Shown here: one piece after another, positions 37,401 through 46,028 of the stretch
How positions within the stretch are numbered: position 1 is the first letter of the stretch
How the letters are laid out: each line of letters starts with the position of its first letter
DNA from: Sedimentibacter acidaminivorans
GTDB lineage: Bacteria; Bacillota; Clostridia; Tissierellales; Sedimentibacteraceae
DNA: 64,000 nucleotides
Direction of reading: 5' to 3'
Assembly (NCBI RefSeq): GCF_017873955.1
Contig: NZ_JAGGKS010000002.1
Span: 422,924 to 486,923, forward strand
Program-made: the position numbers and the translations under genes
The notes under the pieces: model-generated
What the model saw: the letters and a program-made list of their open reading frames with translations, nothing else
Databases searched by the model: none
Told to the model about the DNA's origin: nothing

Positions 37401-38033
37401 TTCCTTAAATATGCTTAACGCTTTAGAATCATAATTTAGTAATCTAGAAACCATTTCTTTATAAGAAATATTTTTCTCTTTTAATTTTTCTATAAAGTGA
37501 TTATATGTTTCCTTATAATTATTCATCCACTTATTAATATTGTTAAGAGCATATGTGAAATAAGTATTAGGAACTAAATCTATTAAATTTTCTCTTTTTA
37601 ATGATTCATTTAACCCAATAAGAAACGATTGATTTAAATCGCCGTAAGTACTTGAAATTAAAACTGGTAAAAACCGTCCTTTTTCTTTCCAAATATTTCT
37701 AATTGCATTAGAAACAGTTTCATCAACATTATTAACAGAAGCTATTATCTTGTTAACAATCTTATCATTTTCACTTGTTCTTTTTAACGAAATAATGGCT
37801 AATAACACTAACAGTAAATGGGATTTTCCCTTACCGTATGGGCCAATTAATATTGAAGATTGATTTTCATTTTTTTCGATAGAATTTAGATATAATTTAA
37901 GAACATCAACCGATGACTTTGTGGGAATATAGCTTGATATCTTATCTATATTATTCAAATTTAAATATAAGTTAATTGCATTTTTAAAATTATTATTAAC
38001 TTTAATTATTTCACTTAAATTATTTATTGTCAT
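34449..38033 (-). CDS. sspC: Large P-loop ATPase, SspC role
   Basis: A 1194-residue protein with Walker A GPYGKGKSHLLL near residue 63 and a likely Walker B in IYVIFDEFSKFIE near residue 255. The rest is helical, with an acidic C-terminus. Scale and P-loop style resemble the big ATPases of modification-based defence (BrxC/PglY, DptH), but its place between the DUF4007 and cysteine desulfurase genes fits SspC, the ATPase of single-strand phosphorothioation. It starts with ATG after GGTGG, 9 bases after the SspB gene. No nuclease motif was seen. Confidence 0.7.
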   Translation of the reverse strand: MTINNLSEIIKVNNNFKNAINLYLNLNNIDKISSYIPTKSSVDVLKLYLNSIEKNENQSSILIGPYGKGKSHLLLVLLAIISLKRTSENDKIVNKIIASVNNVDETVSNAIRNIWKEKGRFLPVLISSTYGDLNQSFLIGLNESLKRENLIDLVPNTYFTYALNNINKWMNNYKETYNHFIEKLKEKNISYKEMVSRLLNYDSKALSIFKEIYPELTSGSIFNPLVNSEVLEIYQEIAQELSKKHGYSGIYVIFDEFSKFIESRDKTSVGNDMKLLQDICELSHNSKKSSQVFISFVAHKSIKEYGKYLSSDLINSFAGIEGRIEERYFVTSSKNNYELIKNAIFKDINEIKKISNCSKHLSDEISKSYYDIPAFRTTFKENDFKKIIVDGCYPLNPISSYLLLNVSEKVAQNERTLFTFMSKDEPHSMLRYIKNHNCMMQWVITPDLIYDYFKGIFKKNVANEYVHREWLKAEYAISSATTPNQVKILKIMALINIVNKPDELSTIEKYLYLASEIEDVNVVLDELLNSQIIYKKSTNDNYVFKTRIGTDLKNEINRRRIIKSDKINIGKVFSNIASNKYIIPKKYNQEFSITRYFRMEYLHYDEFMNIDDFSVLFDNENFCDGKVIALICTKEDQKKNKISIIEKLNKFSNEKIVIINPTKTFEMIKQVQDYEIIQELKNDTLFLDNNKVLKNELSIFEDDIINELLIYLNHAYDFQNGCKAFYYKNGQSIESKHINLNKLIDYVCFSYYRKTPVINNEQINRQFIKTAPIRRARKNIIEYILNGNDDKSFYEKTNPEATIYRSLFKNTGILNGKLSDNMREFLSNINASISLCIEKKISLSSIINNVVNAPFGIRGGVLSIYLAYILRNRTEDIIIYFDTKEVQLTSDIILNMCENPSDYFLFMSAQSAKKEKYIIGLLDTFSNGSVYNLSGSRINNILICMQRWFRALPQVTRNFRDKFITFEDEKAYQAMLVIKPLLQRVDANPYEIIFDKIPAAFGVNDDYEKCLNYIKQFKYILDNYLDYIINNAILETINIFKSKEDLYHTLKNWYDKQSSMSKKGIYSNQITNLMTCIANMTIYDDVEIVKKVIKSVTDVYIENWNDKSFEDYIYALSETKKGVESIKDETIEEKHELVFRNKEGKLVQRYYDKADENTGSILRNIIEDTIDDFSDLSVNDKVSILVEMLEKVLS

Positions 38034-38042
38034 TTTACCACC

Positions 38043-38915
38043 TTATTTATGTTCATTATAGTAACTTCTAATAACAGATTCTGCTGTTATGTTTGATTTT
38101 TTGTATATCATATCAAGTCCCGCAGTTCTATCAACTTTTATATAATTTAGAGAATCTAATCTATCTAAAAACTCATTAACAGTAACTCTTGATAAATTAT
38201 AAATATTCCCTAAACTTTCATCCCCAACTGATATTCTATCAATACTAATCGAATCTTCTCTTTCAAACAAACAACATAATTCATACAATACTATCCAATA
38301 ATTTATCTTTCTTAAATCGGGTTGATTCCTGTAATAGACGTCTTCTTTTCTATAAAGTAATCCTAATATAGAAAAAGGGCTAATGTTTTTATCCTCCGGA
38401 TCCTCGTTATTTCCTCTTTGACTACTATACATATTTAATATTACATCAATATCGTCTTTAACAGAATTTACAGAGAACTTTTCATCTCCTATATATTTTT
38501 TTAATTCATTAATCAATATATTATTAATTTCATCTCTTTTAAACTCTTCTATGTCACATCTATTAAAAAATATGTACCACGAGGTAGCATTTTTTATATT
38601 TTTAACTAAATTAGAATGTAAAACCCACAAGGTGAAGACATCTTCAAAATATATATCATTTTCTTTGATTATTTTACCAAGTTCAGTAAGATTAGCCCCT
38701 CGGCTAGGCCTTTCGCTAATTAAATTAAATGCTTTAAGCCAATATCTTATCGATCTTACCATATTGTTACCAACACCAAGTTTGTCGGGACCATCAGAAT
38801 CTAAAAATATCCTCGGATCATCTTCAACAACAATTAAACCTTTATTAAGCCACCCTTCTCTAAGAACAAACTTCTCATGCCCTCTCAATTTGAATGGTAC
38901 TTTTTTTTCAGACAT
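38043..38915 (-). CDS. sspB: DUF4007 family protein, SspB role
   Basis: A 290-residue protein opening with FKLRGHEKFVLREGWLNKGL, the DUF4007 hallmark, followed by RSIRYWLKAFNLI and ELGKIIKEND. The C-terminal part looks like a winged helix (LSRVTVNEFLDRLDSLNYI). In SspABCD systems the partner at this position is SspB, the DNA-nicking component that gives access for sulfur insertion. The start has AGAGGTTG upstream and lies four bases after the SspD stop, so the two genes are translated together. Confidence 0.75.
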   Translation of the reverse strand: MSEKKVPFKLRGHEKFVLREGWLNKGLIVVEDDPRIFLDSDGPDKLGVGNNMVRSIRYWLKAFNLISERPSRGANLTELGKIIKENDIYFEDVFTLWVLHSNLVKNIKNATSWYIFFNRCDIEEFKRDEINNILINELKKYIGDEKFSVNSVKDDIDVILNMYSSQRGNNEDPEDKNISPFSILGLLYRKEDVYYRNQPDLRKINYWIVLYELCCLFEREDSISIDRISVGDESLGNIYNLSRVTVNEFLDRLDSLNYIKVDRTAGLDMIYKKSNITAESVIRSYYNEHK

Positions 38916-38919
38916 ATTA

Positions 38920-40653
38920 TCAACCTCTCTTTATAGTTAAAACTTTTCTCATATAGCACCCGGCATTAAAATGAGAAACACATTCTGCACATCTTACACA
39001 TTTTTCATCGTCAATTCTATAAGAAATTTGTCCATCTTCTAGCTCACGAATTAAAATTGCATTATGCTTGCATACACTTTCACAAGCTTTACAACTCATG
39101 CACATTTGATATTTTGTCAATTGACATTGTATTTTACGTTCAGCAATTGCCAAAGTTCTAGATTTTGCTATACTTTTCTTTTTTATAGTTACCTTTAAAT
39201 GCGTGTTTTTTAATCTTCCTTGCAAAATTAAGACAGGATTACCTTTTCTATCAACAATATATACCTCTCCTAATCTTTTGTTGCCAAGATCTTTATTTAC
39301 ATATCCAAAAGGCTTAAACAATTCATACAATTCTTCAGTAATAGGTCTTTGAAGCTCATAATTAAAAGCATTATCCTCCGTAGCACAAGGTTCAAAGAAT
39401 ACCATAGATTTTTGTGCCATTTCAAGCCCATTACCACCTTGCCTGGCTTTCCAGTTACCACTATCTACATATTCGTCAGGATCAGGTTTTTCAATTTGTT
39501 TTGCAAAATCAACCAACAAATTTCTCCAATTTATATACTTATCATACATGTGTACTTTAGAAAGAAATTCTGACCACCCACCGTTATTAGGACAACACCA
39601 ACATCCTACTCTTGTATATCCAAGTTTGTATGCTTCATTAAAATCTATCTTATTAGTAAATATATATAACCAAACATCAAAATCAATCCAATCTATTATA
39701 GGTGATACAACAGTCTGTTTTGTTATTTTAGGGCTATCGCTTTCCCTTTCATACTTACTTCTGCTAGCAGATTCACTTTTTCTAATACCGTAAAATGTTA
39801 ATATATTAGTTTTATCTCTAAATGCAGATGATATTGTTCTAGATATAGTGCCAGTTTTGAATACAGTGCAACACCATCTCATAACCCTACTTGGTGGACC
39901 TATTACTTTACATAAATCTTCAAAATTTTTTTCTCTATTTTTTGAAGTAATCATTTGTATGCCTTTTGTATCTTCATTTTTCCTAAAACGATCTTTATAT
40001 TCATATGTTTTATCGAATTCAAGGGTAGTATCTCCAAAAATGTGCAATACTTTTTTTGTTCCTAAACTCTTAGTTACTAAATGTGATGTTACAGTTGAAT
40101 CTTTACCACCACTAAACGATACTAGCATATCTTCGATATTATACTTATCAATATATCCTTGAATAAATTTTACAGCCTCATCATTTATATTATTATATCT
40201 TATTTTATTTGCTTCTATAAACTTATTAATACTTTCATTAAAATATATTCGGTTAACCTTATCTATGTAATAATCATATTTTTCTTTTATTTTTTGTATT
40301 TTAGTAAATGGTAATTTGTTCAGTTTATTTATCTGCAACCTCAATTTTTGTCCATTAATAAAATAAGCATTACTTCCATTCCATATAGAAACATTATTAA
40401 AACATAAAGGATCCTCTTTTTCCAAAATTATTGCCAACAATAATTTTTCTTCTGGAAAAACAGGTCTAATATCTGTAGAAATATATCTAGCCTCTTTCCC
40501 ACAAATATCACAAAACTTATTAAACACTGGTATGTTACATTCATGACACCAGTAAATAGTTGTAGAAACAACAGTTTTTGTATTGCATTCTTCTTTTATA
40601 CATCTATCTGTTTTCATCGGTACATTACATACTGGACATAATAATTCTATCAT
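38920..40653 (-). CDS. sspD: PAPS-reductase-like sulfur-transfer enzyme, SspD role
   Basis: A 577-residue three-part protein. The N-terminus carries paired zinc-ribbon cysteines (LCPVCNVPM, CHECNIP, CDICGK). The central PP-loop pyrophosphatase domain has FSGGKDSTVTSHLV near residue 180, as in DndC and PAPS reductase, plus WCCTVFK and GCWCCPNNGG cysteines. The C-terminus is a two-cluster ferredoxin-like domain (CMSCKACESVCKH, CVRCAECVSHFNAGC). It would activate the phosphate backbone with ATP and insert sulfur. ATG 40653 is preferred over GTG 40659 because AGAGG precedes it. First gene of the Ssp operon. Confidence 0.8.
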   Translation of the reverse strand: MIELLCPVCNVPMKTDRCIKEECNTKTVVSTTIYWCHECNIPVFNKFCDICGKEARYISTDIRPVFPEEKLLLAIILEKEDPLCFNNVSIWNGSNAYFINGQKLRLQINKLNKLPFTKIQKIKEKYDYYIDKVNRIYFNESINKFIEANKIRYNNINDEAVKFIQGYIDKYNIEDMLVSFSGGKDSTVTSHLVTKSLGTKKVLHIFGDTTLEFDKTYEYKDRFRKNEDTKGIQMITSKNREKNFEDLCKVIGPPSRVMRWCCTVFKTGTISRTISSAFRDKTNILTFYGIRKSESASRSKYERESDSPKITKQTVVSPIIDWIDFDVWLYIFTNKIDFNEAYKLGYTRVGCWCCPNNGGWSEFLSKVHMYDKYINWRNLLVDFAKQIEKPDPDEYVDSGNWKARQGGNGLEMAQKSMVFFEPCATEDNAFNYELQRPITEELYELFKPFGYVNKDLGNKRLGEVYIVDRKGNPVLILQGRLKNTHLKVTIKKKSIAKSRTLAIAERKIQCQLTKYQMCMSCKACESVCKHNAILIRELEDGQISYRIDDEKCVRCAECVSHFNAGCYMRKVLTIKRG

Positions 40654-40949
40654 TTTCACCTCTATCTACCTTACTAAATTTTCACTATTATATAATACTA
40701 ATAATAACTTCAAATGAATGATTATATATTTTTATTTTATATAAGTATAATCATTTATACTACGATTCTACAAATACTGACAGTTTAAAATCTATTAATA
40801 CTAATTCAAATTACACTCTTTTAATGATTAATATCTAATCAAACACTCGTCTCAAAATTTCCAAATTTTTAACTTATTCTTAATATTTATACTTTTATAT
40901 TTTGAACTAATATTATTTATCAGATTAAAATAAAAAGTTCTAACTTGCC
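40654..40949. other. Spacer upstream of the Ssp operon
   Basis: Highly AT-rich non-coding spacer; it should contain the operon promoter, but many TATAAT-like strings prevent a reliable choice. No repeat or hairpin of note. Confidence 0.4.
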
Positions 40950-43900
40950 TTACCCCACCATAACATTCCCACTAGCCTTCTTCTTAATAAACTCAGGCAT
41001 CTTATTATCTAGCTTCCACACTATGCTCATAGGCTTACTGCCTTCATAACTAACAAATCTTGCTGTCCCTAAGCAATAATATGGTTCTGTTATTCCGTTA
41101 ACTTTCTTTTTCTCTCTTACAAACAATACAACTTTACTACCCATAGACTCGTGATTGATATACCTTTGTCCTGTTGGTGATGTATCTGATGTTCCGCTTT
41201 GTGATTGCCAGTGAAAATATTTGTCATCTATGGCATAATCATCATACATTGTTGTTTCTGAATAATCTTTTTCTGATTTATTTAATGTAATAAAGAACAT
41301 ATCAGTCTTTTTATCTTTTAGATATAATACACCTTCTCTAAAGGAAGACTTCTTGTCCAATTTATTTTCTTCAAATGCTGCTAATATTTCTGCCATAGAA
41401 TATTTACAATGTAATTTCAGCGGACATTGATATTCTAAATTCATACTTTTTTCTTTGAAACTAATATTTTCTAAGCTATATTCTAAAATTGAAATTATTT
41501 CTTTGTTTAGTGGTTTACATTCTCTTAATTTATTTATACTATCCTCTGCTGTGTTGAAATTCATTTTTTCTAATGTATCTTGCCATATAGTATAATAAAA
41601 CATATTTAACATTAATTTTTCATTTTTATTTAAATCTATATAATTAAACCTATTAGATTTTAGTATCATTAGAATAAATTCAATCCATTCCTTAGAATCT
41701 ATATGCAGCAATCTTGATATGCCCTTTGATTCTTTTTTATATTTATCGTAATCAAAATCTTTGATAATTCCTGCTTCTGAACATAAGTATGTAAAACTGT
41801 AGTTTTTATATATGTCGATTAACTTGACATTGTGGTTTTTGCAAAATTCTATAACATTTAATGTTGTTCTACTTGATGCATAATCTTTGATTTTTCTAAT
41901 AATTGTCCTTTTATTATTTAAGGTATTTTTTATATTTTCTAAAATATATTCTTTTGCAATTCTTTCTAGCTTAATAAAGCATCCTTTTGGCAGGTTTGGG
42001 AATTCATTTTCTATTTCTTTTGCAATAGAATTATGAGTATTTCCTATTAAAGCTCTATATTTTTGTTCATGGAAAATATAGTTTTTATTTGCTTGACCTA
42101 CGAAATCTAATACCGTTAAGCATTCTTTACCGTCATTGAGCCTTAACCCTCTCCCTAATTGTTGAAGAAATACTGTAATACTTTCTGTTGGTCTTAAAAA
42201 GAGCACAGTATCAATCGAAGGGATATCAACGCCTTCATTATATAAATCTACAACAAATATAAAATTTATTTCTCTATTTTCAAGCTTATTTTTTGCACTG
42301 TATCTTTCACTGTCATTAGAATCTGCTGTTAAATAAATTGATGGTATTCCTACCTTGTTAAAATACTGGCTCATGTATTCTGCATGTAACTTGCTTACGC
42401 AAAACCCTAGTCCTCTAACTTCTAAAATGTCTTTTGTATATTTTTTAATGCTGTCAATTACTAAGTTCGCACGTTGATTATCTTTTGTGTAAATATTTTC
42501 TAGTTCAGTTGCATCATATTTGCCATTACGCCATTTAATATTTTTTAGAGTTACAGAATCTGTAATTCCAAAATAATTAAATGATGAAAGTATTTTTCTA
42601 TTTATGGCTTCGCCTAATCGTATTTCTGCAGCTATCCTATTATCAAAGTAAACGGTAACATCTTTATCATCCATACGCTCTGGTGTTGCAGTCATTCCTA
42701 ATAATATTTTAGGATTTATATACTCTAACAATTTTCTATAACTTGGTGCTGCTGAATGATGAAATTCATCTATTACAACGTAATCATAGTAATCCGCTTT
42801 GATATTCTCAGTAAATTCTTTTGAATTAAACGTTTGTATAGAAATAAATAAATGTTCTATTTGAGATGGGTCATATTTTCCAACCCATAAGTCTCCAAAA
42901 TTTCTATCTTTTAAGATTTTTCTAAAACAATCTCTACTTTGCACTAGGATCTCTTCTCTATGTGCTACAAATAGTAATCTATTTTTTGCATTGGGATTAT
43001 TTCCTACGAATCTCTTGTAATCAAATGCAGATATAACTGTTTTTCCTGTTCCTGTTGCTGCAACTATTAAGTTTTTATATCTATTATGTATTTCTCTTTC
43101 TGCTTGGAGTTTATCTAGTATTTCTACTTGGTATGAATATGGAATTACATCAAAATAGAACTGGGACTCAGTATCGTTACTGCAAATTTTATTTGTATTT
43201 AATGCTATTTCTAATTTTTGTTTGTCAAGTAAATCATCTTTATTGAACAGATAAAAATCATTATCATGCCAATATGATTCAAATGTTGCATTGAACTTTT
43301 TTATCATATCTTTGGAAGTATATTCTGATATTTTCAAATTCCATTCTAAACCAGTGGTGAGTGCAGAATTTGATAAATTTGATGAACCTATATATGCTGT
43401 TGAAAATCCAGTATTTCTATAAAACATATATGATTTGGAATGTAGTCTTGTTCTTTGGGTATCGTAGGATATTTTTATTTCTGTATTTGGTAAACGGGAC
43501 AGCTCTATTATAGCCTTGTAATCTGTTGCGCCCATGTATGATGTGGTTATAATTCGTAGTTTATGTTCTTTTGTAAATTCTTTTAATGATTCATATATTT
43601 GAACTAGTCCGCTCCATTTTATAAATGAGACGAGCATATCTATTCTATCTGCAGTATTTATTTCTTTGATTAATTCACTGCCCAGTGATGGTTCGTTTTG
43701 AGCTCCTGTAAAAAGCGAATTGGTCGCTATGGAGGTAATTGGTCTTATTTTTTTATCTTTATAATTATCTATTAATGCACTATCTTTATTATTTAATATT
43801 GCAAGTAATAATTGTGCATTTTCGTTTATAATAAAATCATCTAAATCTTCTAATTTTAATTCTTCTTTTAAAAGACTAACTATTTTATTGCATAATTCAA

Positions 43901-44108
43901 CTTGCCTATAATGTTTATCATCTCCAGAAATATTACGAAGAGATTTATTGATGACTATAGACATATATTTAGATAAAACTGCATTTGCTTCTTCTTTATC
44001 TATTTGTTTTTTATCTATATAACTATCATTGCTATCAAGTTTTTTTATTATTTCTTCATTGATTATTTTATTAATTACTGATTCATAAAACCCATTATGT
44101 AGTGACAT
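40950..44108 (-). CDS. DUF3427-type SF2 helicase with PLD nuclease domain
   Basis: A 1052-residue protein. After an N-terminal helical region, a PLD-like nuclease domain shows RLHSKSYMFYRN and YIGSSNLSNSAL (one HxK half-site). The helicase has AATGTGKTVISA, YVVIDEFHHSAA, LLGMTATPERM and FLQQLGRGLRL. The C-terminal ~350 residues are the DUF3427 region. Such proteins are widespread in phage-defence islands and act as DNA-targeting effectors by inference. AGGAG lies nine bases before the ATG. It is upstream of the Ssp operon in the same direction, and a terminator upstream separates it from the preceding gene. Confidence 0.85.
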   Translation of the reverse strand: MSLHNGFYESVINKIINEEIIKKLDSNDSYIDKKQIDKEEANAVLSKYMSIVINKSLRNISGDDKHYRQVELCNKIVSLLKEELKLEDLDDFIINENAQLLLAILNNKDSALIDNYKDKKIRPITSIATNSLFTGAQNEPSLGSELIKEINTADRIDMLVSFIKWSGLVQIYESLKEFTKEHKLRIITTSYMGATDYKAIIELSRLPNTEIKISYDTQRTRLHSKSYMFYRNTGFSTAYIGSSNLSNSALTTGLEWNLKISEYTSKDMIKKFNATFESYWHDNDFYLFNKDDLLDKQKLEIALNTNKICSNDTESQFYFDVIPYSYQVEILDKLQAEREIHNRYKNLIVAATGTGKTVISAFDYKRFVGNNPNAKNRLLFVAHREEILVQSRDCFRKILKDRNFGDLWVGKYDPSQIEHLFISIQTFNSKEFTENIKADYYDYVVIDEFHHSAAPSYRKLLEYINPKILLGMTATPERMDDKDVTVYFDNRIAAEIRLGEAINRKILSSFNYFGITDSVTLKNIKWRNGKYDATELENIYTKDNQRANLVIDSIKKYTKDILEVRGLGFCVSKLHAEYMSQYFNKVGIPSIYLTADSNDSERYSAKNKLENREINFIFVVDLYNEGVDIPSIDTVLFLRPTESITVFLQQLGRGLRLNDGKECLTVLDFVGQANKNYIFHEQKYRALIGNTHNSIAKEIENEFPNLPKGCFIKLERIAKEYILENIKNTLNNKRTIIRKIKDYASSRTTLNVIEFCKNHNVKLIDIYKNYSFTYLCSEAGIIKDFDYDKYKKESKGISRLLHIDSKEWIEFILMILKSNRFNYIDLNKNEKLMLNMFYYTIWQDTLEKMNFNTAEDSINKLRECKPLNKEIISILEYSLENISFKEKSMNLEYQCPLKLHCKYSMAEILAAFEENKLDKKSSFREGVLYLKDKKTDMFFITLNKSEKDYSETTMYDDYAIDDKYFHWQSQSGTSDTSPTGQRYINHESMGSKVVLFVREKKKVNGITEPYYCLGTARFVSYEGSKPMSIVWKLDNKMPEFIKKKASGNVMVG

Positions 44109-44311
44109 ACCCCATGCTCCTATAATGCTATAATTATGTATCTTTGTTTCTTAATAATAATTTTATTTCTTCTTTTTATTTACATATAATTCCCATGTCA
44201 CATTATAACATTATTCTACAAATATTACCATTGTATTTTTATATTTTATAATTTCTTTTTGCCAAATGGAGAAAAAGCCCCTATCAATTGTGATATTGTT
44301 GTATCATTTTT

Positions 44312-44358
44312 ATCAAAAAATCACTTGCTTAGATAAATTTTTATCCAAGCAAGTGATT
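44312..44358 (-). terminator. Minus-strand terminator
   Basis: Inverted repeat AATCACTTGCTT ... AAGCAAGTGATT with a further partly paired inner stem, followed on the minus strand by TTTTTTG. It ends transcripts from the small gene at 44496-44885 ahead of the helicase gene. Confidence 0.85.
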
Positions 44359-44495
44359 AGTATACTTTGGTATTTTATAATCGCATATTTCGCTGATGTT
44401 TTTGTATTTAAAGTTCTTATACCTCAAGTTTAAAATTATGATATTAATAAAGATATGCTCAAAACATTTTATTAAATATTTCTTTAAATAATTTG

Positions 44496-44885
44496 CTACT
44501 TGTAGAATATTGCTGTAATTAAAAAATTAGTCCCGTATTTTTCATTTGTAATTAACCCGTTTTCTGACCATTTTCCAAATCCCGCCTCTACAGCTAAAGG
44601 TCGTAAATCTCCATAAAAAGAAAATACACCTTTGGTCCATATTTTATTATAACCATACAATTTTATAAGCTTTTTTATTTCCTTTAAGTTTTTGTTTGCA
44701 ACTCTGTTGACGTTGAAAGTAGCACTGGAAACATTAAAAAAATCTTTATAAAATAATGTACTCTTGCAATAATGTGCGAACAATATACAATTAACATTTT
44801 CACAAATCTTAATATGCCCTTTTAATATAACATTGTATTTACTACTAATTTCATATGCCTTATTGATTAGATCACTGTTCTTCAT
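44496..44885 (-). CDS. Short protein resembling part of QueG-type iron-sulfur oxidoreductases
   Basis: A 129-residue protein. The segment DLRPLAVEAGFGKWSENGLI, then YGTNFLITAIF resembles the part of epoxyqueuosine-reductase-like proteins just before their ferredoxin domain, but the cysteine clusters and the N-terminal cofactor domain are lacking. It may be a shortened derivative or a separate small family. The ATG at 44885 follows AGGGTG at seven bases; a GTG nine bases earlier is possible. It stands alone with its own terminator. Confidence 0.45.
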   Translation of the reverse strand: MKNSDLINKAYEISSKYNVILKGHIKICENVNCILFAHYCKSTLFYKDFFNVSSATFNVNRVANKNLKEIKKLIKLYGYNKIWTKGVFSFYGDLRPLAVEAGFGKWSENGLITNEKYGTNFLITAIFYK

Positions 44886-45002
44886 TTTGAACACCCTATT
44901 ATTTAAATCTTTTTAATACTCTTACCAGCAGAGTTGCATTTTATGCAAAATTTAATGAACATAAATGTTCTAAATTTCAATTGCACGATTTTTAGAGTTT
45001 TG

Positions 45003-45878
45003 TTAGATTCTAGTAGAATCTGGACTATATCCTAAAAATTCATCATATACATCTAATCTTCTGTCCTTCTTAGTAGAATTATATTTATTTGTACCATGAG
45101 CTCTAACCTTTGCGAAATTACAATCACCATATATTATCTGCTCTGTATCATCTACAGGACCAACAATTGGAATACCTGAGGTTTTAACAATTAAACTTTT
45201 TCCTGGAAAGACCATACCTCTCTCTGTTCCAACTCTATCAGCAGCTGCAATATATATACCATTACTATGAGATGCTGCCATAGCTAAAACAGGTCCAAAA
45301 TTCTTCATATTATCGGGCAACGCATCTATTGAAGCCCAGTTAGTAGGAACGCATACTATGTCAGCCCCTTGTGCTGCAAGTATTCTAAATGTCTCAGGAA
45401 ACCACATATCATAGCATATAACTATACCAATCCTGCCAATTGGTGTATGAAATACTGGAAGTCCAAGATTCCCCTGTTCAAACCACAGAAATTCTTCTTC
45501 CCATAAATGAAGCTTTCTATATTTGCCTACTAAACCATTTGGTCCAATTAGTACCGCGGTATTATATAAATCAGCTCCATCGATTTCTGTTATTCCAGAA
45601 ACTATATGTATATTTCTATCATGTGCCACATTAATCCAAGCATTTATACTCTTACTATCTTGTATATTCTCTGCTAATTCTAAAGCTTCTTTCTTGTTAT
45701 TGAATGAGTAACCTGTATTAGCCATTTCAGGCATTACTACCAATACTGCACCATTATCTGCAGCCTCATTAATCATTCTTACAGATTTTTTTATATTTGC
45801 TGTAATATCACCTATTTTAATATCCATTTGTAAACAAGCTACTCGAACATCTAATGATTTTCTTTTTAATTCTGACAT
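45003..45878 (-). CDS. Carbon-nitrogen hydrolase (nitrilase superfamily)
   Basis: A 291-residue enzyme with the Glu-Lys-Cys triad: VVMPEMANTGYSF (Glu), KYRKLHLWEEEF (Lys) and GIVICYDMWFPE (Cys). The family hydrolyses amides or nitriles to acid and ammonia; the sequence alone does not tell the substrate. ATG 45878 is chosen for GGAGG five bases before it. It lies downstream of the second oligopeptide ABC operon in the same direction, separated by about 150 bases, so it may process imported compounds. Cytoplasmic, no signal peptide. Confidence 0.9.
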   Translation of the reverse strand: MSELKRKSLDVRVACLQMDIKIGDITANIKKSVRMINEAADNGAVLVVMPEMANTGYSFNNKKEALELAENIQDSKSINAWINVAHDRNIHIVSGITEIDGADLYNTAVLIGPNGLVGKYRKLHLWEEEFLWFEQGNLGLPVFHTPIGRIGIVICYDMWFPETFRILAAQGADIVCVPTNWASIDALPDNMKNFGPVLAMAASHSNGIYIAAADRVGTERGMVFPGKSLIVKTSGIPIVGPVDDTEQIIYGDCNFAKVRAHGTNKYNSTKKDRRLDVYDEFLGYSPDSTRI

Positions 45879-46028
45879 TTTTCCTCCAAAGTTATCCACA
45901 ATCCCACGTCATCATGAAATAATATATAATCAAAGATTCGCTGTAAAAAGTGTGAAATATATACCGTTTGTATGCTATCTAATTATACCACTAATTATTT
46001 CCATACACAACATTATATACCGTTAGTT

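Noticed and set aside
34449..38033. Large ATPase as evidence of a BREX (BrxC/PglY) system
   Set aside because: No PglZ phosphatase, BrxX methyltransferase or BrxL/BrxA gene is present, while the neighbours fit sspABCD.
26032..40653. Classical DndBCDE locus
   Set aside because: There is no DndB-like (DGQHR-type) regulator and no DndE. The PP-loop protein is next to DUF4007 and a large ATPase, which is the Ssp pattern; only the 679-aa ATPase is DndD-like.
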